64,000 nt of DNA from a virus, in the IMG/VR virus record IMGVR_UViG_3300046476_000353, positions 1 through 64,000 of that record. One strand, 5' to 3'. Every line of letters begins with the position of its first letter. The stretch's first letter is position 1. Of the stretch, positions 8,113 through 16,914 are shown piece after piece. The notes beneath the pieces were generated by a model. The model did no database searches, was not told the DNA's origin, and saw only the letters and a program-made list of their open reading frames with translations. The translations under genes and the position numbers were made by a program.

Positions 8113-8135
8113 CACCGTCCGCTCCTCTCGTCTTG

Positions 8136-8158
8136 GGCCCCGTTTCGGCGGGGCCTTT
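8136..8158 (+). terminator. terminator of the small HTH gene
   Basis: Inverted repeat GGCCCCG/CGGGGCC with a 6-base loop, followed by TTTG, 24 bases after the stop codon. It is a good intrinsic terminator for the rightward transcript. Confidence 0.75.
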
Positions 8159-8173
8159 GTGCTGTGGGGGTCC

Positions 8174-8207
8174 GGGCCCGCCCGCATGGGGGAAGTCGGG
8201 CGGGCCC
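8174..8207 (-). terminator. terminator of the leftward early operon
   Basis: An 11-bp perfect stem (GGGCCCGCCCG) with a 12-base loop lies just past the last gene of the 8.3-16.9 kb operon. With the hairpin at 8136-8158 it closes two convergent transcripts. Confidence 0.7.
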
Positions 8208-8259
8208 GGGTGGCGGCCGCGGAGTGGAGGCTCCGGGGAGTCGGCCGCCGGTCAGAGGG

Positions 8260-8433
8260 TCAGAACACGTCGTCCAGCGCGTCGGCCAAGGCCTCAACAC
8301 CGAGCTGGCCGAACCAGACGACAGCGGCAGCCACGGCACCCGCGATCAGCCACCACGGCTCCGACGCGGTGAAGATCGCGGTCACGGCACCGGCGATGAG
8401 ACCGGCGACGACACCGGCGAGGAAGCGGGTCAC
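8260..8433 (-). CDS. small membrane protein
   Basis: 57 residues from a GTG at 8433 overlapping the upstream stop. Two hydrophobic segments (about 4-22 and 29-45, each rich in Ala, Val and Gly) predict a two-pass membrane protein, with an acidic C-terminus ending DALDDVF. It is the last gene of the early operon. Phage proteins of this shape may alter the host envelope or act as excluders; no family is recognised. Confidence 0.65.
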   Translation of the reverse strand: MTRFLAGVVAGLIAGAVTAIFTASEPWWLIAGAVAAAVVWFGQLGVEALADALDDVF

Positions 8434-8693
8434 TCGGGGCTCCCGGCATGCTCGGCGCAGAAGTCGTCGCCGTCGGCGGTGTGCTCCCAGCCCTTGTTGG
8501 CGACGAGGTAGGCGCGGGCGACGGCCAGCCGCTCGGTGCTGGTCATCCCCTCCCGGACCATGTAGTCGCCTGTGAACTCGGTCCCGCAGTGGTCGCAGAA
8601 CACCGTGATCTGGGTGGGGTAGCGGGGGTCGTCCATGTTGCGGACGATCGCGTTGACCTCGTCGGGGGTGAGGGTGTTGGGCTGGTCGGTCAT
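8430..8693 (-). CDS. small Cys-containing protein, zinc-ribbon-like
   Basis: 87 residues. The ATG at 8693 is chosen because of the strong AAGGAGA site just upstream; the longer open frame upstream has no ribosome site. The centre carries FCDHCGTEFTGDY and a late CAEH, giving a C-x2-C ... C-x2-H zinc site. Streptomyces phages and plasmids carry many such proteins. Function unknown. Confidence 0.75.
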   Translation of the reverse strand: MTDQPNTLTPDEVNAIVRNMDDPRYPTQITVFCDHCGTEFTGDYMVREGMTSTERLAVARAYLVANKGWEHTADGDDFCAEHAGSPE

Positions 8694-8752
8694 CGTGTTC
8701 TCCTTGTGGTGGGTGGCCCCGCCGACTTCGTCCCGGCGGGGCTGTCTGCTGG

Positions 8753-8944
8753 TCAGGTGGTCTTGGCCGGGCACTGGTCCCGGTGCTGGCCGATCGGATC
8801 CGAGCGCAGGTAGTCGGTGACGAGGGCGCGGCCCGTGACCCGGCGGTGGAACCCGCAGCGCGTGCAGAGGAGATCGGCGACAGGTGTCTGACCGCGTTCC
8901 ATCCGCCGCACCGCGAGACCACCGAGCCACGGGCCGCCGCTCAC
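8753..8944 (-). CDS. 63-residue zinc-ribbon-like protein
   Basis: It starts at the GTG at 8944, overlapping the WhiB stop (GTGA). It has CTRCGFHRRVTG and a C-terminal HRDQCPA, a likely C2-HC zinc site (residues near 26-60). The longer open frame upstream is a shadow of the WhiB gene. Probably binds nucleic acid or is structural; unassigned. Confidence 0.65.
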   Translation of the reverse strand: MSGGPWLGGLAVRRMERGQTPVADLLCTRCGFHRRVTGRALVTDYLRSDPIGQHRDQCPAKTT

Positions 8945-9627
8945 GCCGCGACCTTCGACGTGCCGGTCCGCCTCAGCCGGTTGTCCGCATCCGTGTTCGC
9001 CTGACGACACGGACCACACGGCTCCTCGCCGCGCTTCAGATGCCGCTGGTAGCCAGGCCGCGAGCCGCACAGATCCTGAGCGTCCCGCTCCTGCTGGTCC
9101 ATCAAATGGGCTGGCAGCACGCACCCGTCCACCGGGCATGTCCGGCGGACGATCCCGACCGGCGGCCGTTTCCGGTCCACGCGGAACGCGATCTGCGTCG
9201 GCGTGTAGTAGCGCCCCTGGAACGAGACGGGCGTGGGCCCCGTCCAGCCGGCGTGCCCGTCGGGGAGAGGCCGGGAGTGCTGGTTCCACAGGGACAGGAA
9301 GGTGCGCTTCGGCTTCTTCTTCGGCGCGGGCTCAGCCTCGACTTGCTTTGCCTGCTCGGCCCGTTGCCCGGCGTCCACCTGGCGGGCAAGGTTGCGGAGT
9401 TCGCTGGGCCGGAGCCCGCCCCGGATGCCGTAGTCGAGGTCGCGGGTACGGAGTGCGTCGAGGACGCATTCGGTCTGGACCGGGCACGGCTTGCAGATCT
9501 GCTTGGCGTGGGCGATGGCGTGTTCGTTGTTGTCGGGGAACATTTCGTCGGGGTGGATGCCAGGCTCCCGGCAGGCTGCATGCTTGGCCCACTGGCCTGC
9601 AGGTTCGAGGACGGGGTAGTGGCTCAT
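8941..9627 (-). CDS. WhiB-family Fe-S regulator with C-terminal extension
   Basis: 228 residues. The N-terminal 80 residues are a complete WhiB domain: four Cys at 19, 45, 48 and 54 (AACREPG and ICKPCPVQTEC) that would hold a 4Fe-4S cluster, then the G-I/V-RGG turn (YGIRGGL near 66-72). Typical WhiB proteins are about 80-130 residues. Here a linker (about 90-105) leads to a degenerate HNH-like region (about 110-185, GRYYTPTQIAFRV and CPVDGCVLPAHLMD) and a last Cys-rich piece (CGSRPGYQRHLKRGEEPCGPC). Phage WhiB proteins are known from mycobacteriophage TM4, where they affect division and superinfection. It probably reprogrammes host sigma-factor-dependent transcription. Confidence 0.9.
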   Translation of the reverse strand: MSHYPVLEPAGQWAKHAACREPGIHPDEMFPDNNEHAIAHAKQICKPCPVQTECVLDALRTRDLDYGIRGGLRPSELRNLARQVDAGQRAEQAKQVEAEPAPKKKPKRTFLSLWNQHSRPLPDGHAGWTGPTPVSFQGRYYTPTQIAFRVDRKRPPVGIVRRTCPVDGCVLPAHLMDQQERDAQDLCGSRPGYQRHLKRGEEPCGPCRQANTDADNRLRRTGTSKVAA

Positions 9628-10361
9628 GCAGCCACCCCCACAGGGATGTTGTGCGCGACCCGAGCGCGCAGCACCGTCCGGTCCGACACCCCGAGCCGAC
9701 GCCCGATCTCACGGTCGTCCAGACCTCGGCCAGCCAACTCGGCCACGTCGTCGGGGTGGACGTGCCGCGGGCCGGTCACCTCGCACGGCTCCGGTTCACA
9801 GGCCGGGTCGTCGATGTCGTCCCATGCGCCGGGGCCGACCCAGTCCCGGGCCATGGCCTCGTTGCGGGCGAGTTCCGCGGTCCGGGTCGGCGGCGCCGGG
9901 GCGAGCGACAGGCGCCGATAGACGCGTGCCACCTTCTCCGCCGTCGACGTCCGGACCGTGGACCCCTTGCCGCCCGCGGTCTGGAGGAGGCTGAAGTAGG
10001 AGACGCCGACCTGCCGGGCGACGTCCGGCAGCGGGTACCCGAGGACCATCAGGGCCTGGAGACGCCGGCGGGTGCCGGTCGCGTCGGTCAGGCCGCGCGG
10101 GATGGGCGGAGCCTGGTCGAGACGCACTGCGAGGATGGCGGTCGCGGTGGCGCGGGCGACCTTGCTGTAGCGGCCGGAACGGATCACGCCGAACGTGCTG
10201 GCGTCGAGACCGGTAGCGGCAGCGATCTGCTTGTAGGTCCAGCCGCGGGCGGTGAGTCGTTCCAGGTGGGCGCGGGGCTGGGTGGCGTTGACGCGGCGCT
10301 GGATGCCGTTGATGCGGTCGTAGGCGAGGCGCCGCCGGTAGATGGTGTCAGGGCTGGTCAC
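9624..10361 (-). CDS. multi-HTH DNA-binding protein
   Basis: 245 residues from a GTG at 10361, with 4-base overlaps on both sides. It has three helix-turn-helix-like stretches: YKQIAAATGLDASTFGVIRSG (about 54-73), LPDVARQVGVSYFSLLQTA (about 116-134), and DDREIGRRLGVSDRTVLRAR near the C-terminus. This is the make-up of actinophage regulators or of sigma-like/replication accessory proteins. The WhiB gene next to it suggests a shared role in early or middle gene control. No enzymatic motif is seen. Confidence 0.75.
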   Translation of the reverse strand: MTSPDTIYRRRLAYDRINGIQRRVNATQPRAHLERLTARGWTYKQIAAATGLDASTFGVIRSGRYSKVARATATAILAVRLDQAPPIPRGLTDATGTRRRLQALMVLGYPLPDVARQVGVSYFSLLQTAGGKGSTVRTSTAEKVARVYRRLSLAPAPPTRTAELARNEAMARDWVGPGAWDDIDDPACEPEPCEVTGPRHVHPDDVAELAGRGLDDREIGRRLGVSDRTVLRARVAHNIPVGVAA

Positions 10362-10900
10362 GCGGCCACCCCCGCCGCGTTGTCGAGCGGCCACACGCGG
10401 ATGACGCAGCCCGGCATCGACAGGACGTCCGCCGCGTCGGTGCCGGCGTAGAACTTGCCGAGGCGCCCGTACCCGACGACGCGGGCGTCGTCGTGCCAGA
10501 CGATTCCCTTCAGCGAGTCTTCGGTGCAGCGGAGGATCTTCGACAGGTCGGGCATGCCGTGTGGGCGGGGCGGTGCTCCGTCGCGCAGGAGGTGGGCGTT
10601 CCGGCCGGTGCGGTAGTGCCCCTTGGGGCGGGCGAAGGTGAACACCATGGAGGCGATCAGCGGCCCGTCGAGGGGTGTCCAGTCGGCGAGGCCCTGCACG
10701 GCGTCAAGGGCGGCTTGCTTGACGTCCTGGCGCCAGGGCTTGACCTTCTTCGACGACTCGATCATCACGCCGTTGCCGACGTGGCGCTTCGAGCCTTGCG
10801 GGGCGGGGAGGCCGTAGACGGTGAGGGAGATGCCGGGCTGGGGGCCGGCCGCCGCGGGGGCGGCCGACGCCTCGGTGGTGTCGAAGAGGGTGGTGGTCAC
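10358..10900 (-). CDS. RusA-family Holliday junction resolvase
   Basis: 180 residues from a GTG at 10900 with a GGAGGG site. The pattern fits RusA: a leading ISLTVYGLPAPQGSKRHV, a central MVFTFARPKGHY strand, and KPDVSN-equivalent PDLSKILRCTEDSLKG (about 115-130), followed by DDARVVGYGRLGKFY, which provides the acidic metal-binding residues. RusA cuts four-way junctions. It belongs with the ERF annealing protein, the YqaJ exonuclease and the DnaQ-like nuclease upstream in the operon. Confidence 0.88.
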   Translation of the reverse strand: MTTTLFDTTEASAAPAAAGPQPGISLTVYGLPAPQGSKRHVGNGVMIESSKKVKPWRQDVKQAALDAVQGLADWTPLDGPLIASMVFTFARPKGHYRTGRNAHLLRDGAPPRPHGMPDLSKILRCTEDSLKGIVWHDDARVVGYGRLGKFYAGTDAADVLSMPGCVIRVWPLDNAAGVAA

Positions 10901-11151
10901 TGGGGTCCCTCCGGGGTGTCGTAGTGGTCGGCGATTGCGGTGCCGTACCGCTTCATGCGGTCGGTGAGGTCGGCGATGAACTCCCGGTCCTCGGCGGTGA
11001 ACTGCTCCCCGTCGTCCGGGGTGAGTTCGGCGGGCATGGCCGTGACGCGGGTCCTGGCGGGCGGCCGGACCCAAGCCCGGTAGACGACAGCGACGACGAA
11101 GACGATCAACGCGACCGCGCACAACACGTTCGCGACATCGGTCCCGGTCAC
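10897..11151 (-). CDS. small single-pass membrane protein
   Basis: 84 residues from a GTG at 11151. Residues 7-26 are a transmembrane helix (VLCAVALIVFVVAVVYRAWV) with positive residues following, so the C-terminal part is probably cytoplasmic. That part is acidic and helical. It overlaps both neighbours by 4 bases. Function unknown. Confidence 0.65.
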   Translation of the reverse strand: MTGTDVANVLCAVALIVFVVAVVYRAWVRPPARTRVTAMPAELTPDDGEQFTAEDREFIADLTDRMKRYGTAIADHYDTPEGPQ

Positions 11152-11411
11152 CGGGCGCCCTCCCAGGTGAGGTGACCGCACTCGCACAACCGGCCACCCA
11201 GCCGCAGAAAGTGATGCTGGCGGTCCCGGTTCTCCAGCGGGCAGAAGGCGAGGCCGACGTCCAGCACCTCCCGCGACTGCATCGGCGAACGCCCCAGCCG
11301 CCGCCGACCCGCCTCACGCGGACCGGCCGGGGCAGGCCACAGGCGGGCAACCGCGGTGAGCCCGGCGAGGCTGAGCATGAGCGCGCACGCGCCGACAGAG
11401 AGCGGGTTCAC
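11148..11411 (-). CDS. small protein with N-terminal hydrophobic segment
   Basis: 87 residues from a GTG at 11411. Residues 5-24 are hydrophobic (a signal anchor or signal peptide), the middle is Arg/Pro rich, and the end carries FCPLENRDRQHH and CECGHL, a possible zinc site. Co-translated with both neighbours. No family recognised. Confidence 0.6.
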   Translation of the reverse strand: MNPLSVGACALMLSLAGLTAVARLWPAPAGPREAGRRRLGRSPMQSREVLDVGLAFCPLENRDRQHHFLRLGGRLCECGHLTWEGAR

Positions 11412-11737
11412 GGCGCCACCGCCGTCCGGAGGTCCTGGAGTTCAGCGGTCATCGCCTCGTTCGCCTTCTGCAGCGTGGCGAGCTGGCCGTCCATCGAGAC
11501 CAGCGCCCGCCGGGCGAGATCCAACTGGCGGCGCAGTTCCGCATCGCCCTCTGCCGGCCGGGGCTGCGCGATGGGAGCGTCGGGCTTCTCGTCACGGAGC
11601 CGGGACACCTCCTCGGCCAGCCGTGTGATCGTCGACAGGCGGCCCGTGGCGATCTTGTCCAGGTCGTCGCGTTCGTGGACGACACGCTGGTAACGGGCGT
11701 TGAGAGCCGCGTGCTTGGCAGCGGAGACGAGTCTCAT
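11408..11737 (-). CDS. coiled-coil protein
   Basis: 109 residues. The ATG overlaps the stop of the DnaQ-like gene (ATGA). Almost all of it predicts as two coiled-coil stretches (about 10-50 and 68-105, with Leu/Ile/Val at heptad spacing) broken by a Pro-rich linker. Downstream of nuclease genes, such proteins are often oligomer scaffolds; role unknown. Confidence 0.65.
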   Translation of the reverse strand: MRLVSAAKHAALNARYQRVVHERDDLDKIATGRLSTITRLAEEVSRLRDEKPDAPIAQPRPAEGDAELRRQLDLARRALVSMDGQLATLQKANEAMTAELQDLRTAVAP

Positions 11738-12483
11738 ACCGCACCCCCACGCGCCGCCGGGATCAACGGCCACGAGCCGTCGATCACCTTGTCCGGCGCC
11801 CCGCCCTGCTCCGCAGTGGCCTTCGTCCGGAACCACTCCTGCAACCCCGCCTGCTGCTCCGCCCGCCACGCCTTCTGCGCCGCGTACAACTGCTGCGGAC
11901 CCATCGCATCGAGCTGCCCGTACTTGACGAACAGGGCCTCGGTGATGAGCAGCGCAGCCAGCGCGTCCGCCTCCGCCGTGTGCCAGTCCGTCAGCTCGAC
12001 CCCGTACCGCTCGGCCGTCGGCTTCAACTTCCGCATGCCCGAACCGCGCAACCGCTGGAGGCACTGCCGGTCGATGACGTGTGGGTCCAGCAGCGGCAGG
12101 GGGCCCGGACCGACCCGATCGGCCACCGTCGGCAGGCCGTTGCGGATCAGGTCGTAGTGGAGGATCGACCAGTCGAAGGACTGGTTGAAGGCGATGACCG
12201 GCATGCCTTGCTCGATGGCGTAGGCCAGGCAGTTGGCGACCTCATCGAGGGCGACCTTCGGGTCGAGGCCGTTGGCCTGCACCATGGCGTCGGTGATGCC
12301 GTGCACCGCGGTCGCCTCTGCCGGGATCGGGATGCCGGGGTTGATGACCCAAGAGAGGTCGCGTTCTTCCTGGCCTCCGCCACGGACGATGAACGCGGCC
12401 GTGACGATGCGGTCTTCGAGCGGGTTGGGGCCCGTGGTCTCGGTGTCCCACGCGGTCTTGCGGACCTCGGCGAAGGCGCTCAC
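11734..12483 (-). CDS. DnaQ-like DEDDh 3'-5' exonuclease
   Basis: 249 residues from a GTG at 12483 overlapping the ERF stop. Exo I is WDTETTGPNP (Asp and Glu metal ligands, residues 12-21), Exo II is in FNQSFDWSIL, and Exo III is HTAEADALAA (His and Asp). HGITDAMV matches the conserved helix of DNA polymerase III epsilon relatives. It could proofread for a host polymerase or trim ends in recombination. The next genes are ERF and YqaJ, so a recombination role is likely. Confidence 0.88.
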   Translation of the reverse strand: MSAFAEVRKTAWDTETTGPNPLEDRIVTAAFIVRGGGQEERDLSWVINPGIPIPAEATAVHGITDAMVQANGLDPKVALDEVANCLAYAIEQGMPVIAFNQSFDWSILHYDLIRNGLPTVADRVGPGPLPLLDPHVIDRQCLQRLRGSGMRKLKPTAERYGVELTDWHTAEADALAALLITEALFVKYGQLDAMGPQQLYAAQKAWRAEQQAGLQEWFRTKATAEQGGAPDKVIDGSWPLIPAARGGAV

Positions 12484-13271
12484 TGGTTGCCCCCAGCCGC
12501 GCGCTCCTTGCCGATACGGACGACCATCGCGCCGATCTGCTCCTCGGCGCCCACCTCGTTCGTGACGAGTGCACCCAACTGCCGAGTAGCGCCCAGCTCG
12601 TGGTGGATCTGCCGCAGCCGCCCGGCGCTCGTCTGCGGGTGGCAGATCTCGTCGAGGTACTGCACCGCGGGCCGTACCGGGGTTTCCCCGCGCTCGACGT
12701 GCGAGGCGTCGGGGTCCTTGTCGTGCGTCGGCGTCAGACCGCCCGTCAGGAGCAGCACCCGCAGCGCCACGGACTGCGCCTTCGCCGTGCCCTTGTCCGC
12801 GGAGTCCAGGGCCTCGCCCCGGGTCTTCAACAGGACGGGCAGCGTGTCGCCCTTCGGCCCCATGACCATCCACGAGACGGTCACGGTGCACTCGCGCATC
12901 TTGTTGCCCTTGGACGTGGTGGTGTCCCGGTGCTCCGCCTCGATGCCGACGGGAAAGATGTTGATGCCGTGCTTCAACGTGACAGGGCCGAAGGTGTTGA
13001 CCACCGTGTCGACGCCGCGGAAGTTGAAGCGGGTGCCGCCGCCGTTGTACTGCTCGCCCTTGGCGATGGCGCGGACTTCCTTGCGGACGCGGAGCCAGGC
13101 GAGGTGGACGGGCACCATCTCCGGGTCGTCTTCACCCGGCTCGTATCCGGCCATCGGGTCCGGCGCCGGGGCGTAGTCCTCAGCGGGCGGCGCCTCGTCG
13201 GCCAGCCGGTCGTGTGCTTCGGCGGTCAGGGTGCGGCCGGCGGCCGCAGCTGCGTTCTCGCGCAGTCCCAT
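12480..13271 (-). CDS. ERF-family single-strand annealing protein
   Basis: 263 residues, ATG 13271. The diagnostic stretch is GGTRFNFRGVDTVVNTFGP (about 78-96) followed by LKHGINIFP, as in ERF proteins (YKFRG-x-D...). GTAKAQSVALRVLLL is the second conserved block. ERF proteins anneal complementary strands in phage recombination. The C-terminal third is variable and may bind host SSB. It lies immediately downstream of the YqaJ exonuclease gene, giving an exonuclease/annealase pair as in lambda Red or RecET. Confidence 0.88.
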   Translation of the reverse strand: MGLRENAAAAAGRTLTAEAHDRLADEAPPAEDYAPAPDPMAGYEPGEDDPEMVPVHLAWLRVRKEVRAIAKGEQYNGGGTRFNFRGVDTVVNTFGPVTLKHGINIFPVGIEAEHRDTTTSKGNKMRECTVTVSWMVMGPKGDTLPVLLKTRGEALDSADKGTAKAQSVALRVLLLTGGLTPTHDKDPDASHVERGETPVRPAVQYLDEICHPQTSAGRLRQIHHELGATRQLGALVTNEVGAEEQIGAMVVRIGKERAAGGNQ

Positions 13272-13272
13272 G

Positions 13273-14415
<1,143 letters not shown>

Positions 14416-14416
<1 letters not shown>

Positions 14417-14688
14417 CAGGCGGTGCCGCCCTTCGTGCAGTAGGTGTAGAAGCGGCGGTGCGGCGCGTCGTGGAGGGTGAGGCGGCCGTCCGCGTGGAGG
14501 GCGGCGAGGTCGCGGCGCATGGTGACGCGGAGGATGTGGGTGGGCAGGTGCTTGCGGTAGAGGCGCTTGACCCGGCCGGTCGTCCACTCGCCGCCCTCGC
14601 GCCGGATGGCGTCGAGGAGGAGGGCGAGCCGGCCGGTGGGCCCGGAGGCCGGGGCGACACGCGCCCCGGCCTGCACGGTGGTGGTCAC
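14416..14688 (-). CDS. winged-helix DNA-binding protein
   Basis: 90 residues from a GTG at 14688. RLALLLDAIRREGGEWTTGRV and RVTMRRDLAALHADGRLTLHD resemble the winged-helix fold of DeoR-like regulators (recognition helix about 55-70). It is translationally coupled to the YqaJ gene downstream. Could regulate or recruit to early promoters. Confidence 0.7.
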
Positions 14689-14963
14689 GGGCGGACCCCC
14701 TGAACTGGCGCCGTGAACCGGACTTGCAGCCGGATAGCGTCGTCGGTCATCTCCATCCGCGTCTCGAACCCGGCCGCAGGCATGTACGGGGTGCCGTAGA
14801 CGGCGTCACCGATCGGATAGCCGGTGCGGATCCTGCGGGCTACGTCGCGGGCGGTCAGGCTGGACCGGTAGTCGTTGACCGTGACCCAGGTACCGGGCTG
14901 CTGGCGGGCCTCCCATGCGGACTTGGCGTGGTTGGCGCGGGGCCGACGCGCGAGGCGACTCAT
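14685..14963 (-). CDS. hypothetical protein
   Basis: 92 residues, ATG 14963. The N-terminus is basic (MSRLARRPRANHAKSAWEAR), with later beta-rich segments. The shape is similar to small actinophage proteins of unknown role. Overlaps both neighbours by 4 bases. Confidence 0.65.
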   Translation of the reverse strand: MSRLARRPRANHAKSAWEARQQPGTWVTVNDYRSSLTARDVARRIRTGYPIGDAVYGTPYMPAAGFETRMEMTDDAIRLQVRFTAPVQGVRP

Positions 14964-15190
14964 GCGGTCCGCCTGTCCTGCTGGCCCGGGAACGGGTGCT
15001 CGGCGCAGTGCTTGCCCGTCTTTGCGTGCGACGGGTGCCGCATCAACGCCCTCATCCGCGACGGCTGGTAGCCGTCCTCCATCGCGACCTCGTCCGCGAT
15101 GTCCCACTGCTCGTGGGCCGCGCTCCGGATGCACTCCGGGAGGTGATCCGTCTCGTCGACTGCACCGCAGTCGCAGTTCGGCATCTGCAT
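14960..15190 (-). CDS. small zinc-site protein
   Basis: 76 residues from the ATG at 15190. Cys5 and Cys7 near the start, Cys20, and HCAEHPF near the end suggest metal binding. Many acidic residues between. No family recognised. Confidence 0.6.
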   Translation of the reverse strand: MQMPNCDCGAVDETDHLPECIRSAAHEQWDIADEVAMEDGYQPSRMRALMRHPSHAKTGKHCAEHPFPGQQDRRTA

Positions 15191-15327
15191 CAGAGGTCGC
15201 CCCCGTAGTCGTTGTGGTCGTCGCCCGCGTTCCGGCAGCGGGTCGAGCAGTACGTCGTCCCGGACGGCACCGGGGTCGGGCACTCGGCACACGGCCGGGA
15301 CACCGGCTGGATGCTGGGGTCAGACAC
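15190..15327 (-). CDS. 45-residue zinc-ribbon microprotein
   Basis: GTG 15327 to TGA 15190. The sequence has CAECPTPVPSGTTYCSTRC, a C-x2-C ... C-x3-C zinc ribbon spanning most of the protein. It fills the gap between two genes with 1- and 8-base overlaps, so it is probably real despite its size. Confidence 0.65.
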   Translation of the reverse strand: MSDPSIQPVSRPCAECPTPVPSGTTYCSTRCRNAGDDHNDYGGDL

Positions 15328-15514
15328 GGGATGCCTCCGGCTGTGCGGTGAGGATGAGGAGGAAGGCGGCGGCGGTCAGCGGGAACTCCCGGACCACACG
15401 CGGCAGGAGGTGATCGGCGCGGGCGAGGCGCATCAGCGGCACGACGGTCACGAAGTACAGGCCGATGGCGATCGCGATGCAGGCGAGGACGTCGCCACGG
15501 GACTCATGCATCAC
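15320..15514 (-). CDS. small two-pass membrane protein
   Basis: 64 residues from a GTG at 15514 (an ATG one codon later is the alternative). Hydrophobic segments at about 10-28 and 47-60 indicate two membrane passes. Located in the early operon; function unknown. Confidence 0.6.
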   Translation of the reverse strand: MMHESRGDVLACIAIAIGLYFVTVVPLMRLARADHLLPRVVREFPLTAAAFLLILTAQPEASRV

Positions 15515-16092
15515 CGGGCACCGTCCAGCGGGGGCAGGTCCCGACCCAGCCGGTACCGGTGCGCAAGCTCCCCGTCATGCGGGTCCTCAACCGCCGCACG
15601 CTGCCCCGCGAGGAGCGCCTGCATCGGCGTCACGTCGTCCTCACGCAGCGCCTGCACCGGAGCGATCGGCTGCGTGATCCCGTCCAACGGAGCAGCCAGC
15701 GGAATCCCGAAGATCTCGCGCAACTCTGACTGCGACACCGTGTCCTCGCTGACCAACCGGCCCTGCCGCCACGTCTGACCAGCGCGCAGACGCTCGGCCA
15801 AAGCCGCACGCTGCCCTTCCAGCACGGCGAGCCGGGACCGCAACGCCTTGTTCGTCGACTCCAGCCCGTCGATCCGGTCCCGGTTCACACGCAGCGCCTC
15901 GGCCGCGTCCTCCACCCACTCGTTCGTCGAGCGCCGCTCCTCACGCAGACGGACCAGCTCAGCCGCGACCTCCGGCGACATCAGCAGCCCCGCGGAGTCC
16001 AGCGCCATCGCGACACCCGCAGCCGTCTGACGACCCTGCTCCCACGCCGCCTGCACCACACCCGCAGCCGAGTTGACCGACCGGGCGTTCAT
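15511..16092 (-). CDS. coiled-coil protein
   Basis: 193 residues, ATG 16092 overlapping the upstream stop. Residues 40-105 form a strong coiled coil (LVRLREERRSTNEWVEDAAE onward) and the C-terminal third is Pro/Asp rich. No enzymatic motifs. Its role is unknown; it could be a scaffold or an anti-host protein. Confidence 0.65.
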   Translation of the reverse strand: MNARSVNSAAGVVQAAWEQGRQTAAGVAMALDSAGLLMSPEVAAELVRLREERRSTNEWVEDAAEALRVNRDRIDGLESTNKALRSRLAVLEGQRAALAERLRAGQTWRQGRLVSEDTVSQSELREIFGIPLAAPLDGITQPIAPVQALREDDVTPMQALLAGQRAAVEDPHDGELAHRYRLGRDLPPLDGAR

Positions 16093-16421
16093 GCCGACAC
16101 CGCCGTCTGCTCCGTCAGCGGACCGAACGCGGCCTCAACCAGCCGCAACGTCCACGGGTACGAGTCACCGACACCCTGGTCACCGGGCTCAGCCGGCTCC
16201 GGGCACACGAGCTTCAACTCGCCCGCGCTGTCGGTCCCGTTCGGGACCCACACGTCACCGTCACGGTCGACGAACACCGAGGCGACCGGCGCCTCGTGAA
16301 GAGGGAGAACTCTGATCTGGGATGATGCGTTCAAGGCGAACGCCTCGCTTTCTGGAATGAGTGGGGCTGACGCCGAGTCGGGGGTCGTCCGGGCCTGGCA
16401 GTCGGGACGGCCTCTCGGCAT
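16089..16421 (-). CDS. hypothetical protein, start uncertain
   Basis: 110 residues from ATG 16421, which lacks a clear ribosome site; a TTG about 30 codons in (near 16,334) is an alternative, since the first 28 residues are low in secondary structure. The core carries VFVDRDGDVWVPNG, a beta-rich segment. It overlaps the next gene by 4 bases. Confidence 0.5.
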   Translation of the reverse strand: MPRGRPDCQARTTPDSASAPLIPESEAFALNASSQIRVLPLHEAPVASVFVDRDGDVWVPNGTDSAGELKLVCPEPAEPGDQGVGDSYPWTLRLVEAAFGPLTEQTAVSA

Positions 16422-16429
16422 GTGATGGG

Positions 16430-16618
16430 TCAGGCGGCGTCGGCCGCGGGCGCCTGTGGCTCCGCGATACGGACCGAGGCGAACAAGGCCCGGAGGAACG
16501 CGATCTGCTCCGGGCGAAGGGGAGGAGCGGCAGCCGCGTTGCGCTTCGACTCGGCAACAGCCGCCGGGCCAAGACGACGCTCAGCCTCCGCGCGGTTGAA
16601 GACCACGCCGGCGCTCAC
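16430..16618 (-). CDS. small hypothetical protein
   Basis: 62 residues from a GTG at 16618 that overlaps the stop of the Cro-like gene. It reads as helical and Ala/Arg rich, with RLGPAAVAESKRNAAAAPPL near the middle. It is the second gene of the leftward early operon. Unknown function. Confidence 0.6.
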   Translation of the reverse strand: MSAGVVFNRAEAERRLGPAAVAESKRNAAAAPPLRPEQIAFLRALFASVRIAEPQAPAADAA

Positions 16619-16914
16619 GCGGGGACCGCAGCGAGGTGGTCGTGGTCGTTCTCGGTGGGCGCCGGGTTGGCGCGGCCGCTGTGCTCCCAGACGACGAGGA
16701 GGTCGACTCCCAGCCGCTTGGCAATTGCCACTGCCTCGTCGTGGAGGGAGGTCTTGCGCCTGCCGTTGCGCAGGGCGTCGATCTTGCTGGGGTGGCAGTT
16801 GGCGGCTTCGGCGAGGTCGCGGACGCTGACTTCGCGGCCGTCGCCGGTTCGCTTCATGAGTTGGACCAGGAGGTCAGGGCTCACGAGGACCATGGGGTTC
16901 TGCTGTGGACGCAT
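16615..16914 (-). CDS. Cro-like XRE-family HTH protein
   Basis: 99 residues, ATG 16914 preceded by AGGTGA. The XRE helix-turn-helix covers about 27-70 (VSVRDLAEAANCHPSKIDALR), with a typical hydrophobic tail (AIAKRLGVDLLVVW). It is the first gene of the early operon and diverges from the repressor at 17173 across a multi-site operator. By position it is the Cro counterpart, or an early activator. Confidence 0.8.
   Translation of the reverse strand: MRPQQNPMVLVSPDLLVQLMKRTGDGREVSVRDLAEAANCHPSKIDALRNGRRKTSLHDEAVAIAKRLGVDLLVVWEHSGRANPAPTENDHDHLAAVPA

Noticed and set aside
12484-12891. N-terminal extension of the DnaQ-like protein
   Set aside because: It would read through the ERF gene in another frame and has no structure. 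The GTG at 12483 with a GTGA overlap is the proper start.
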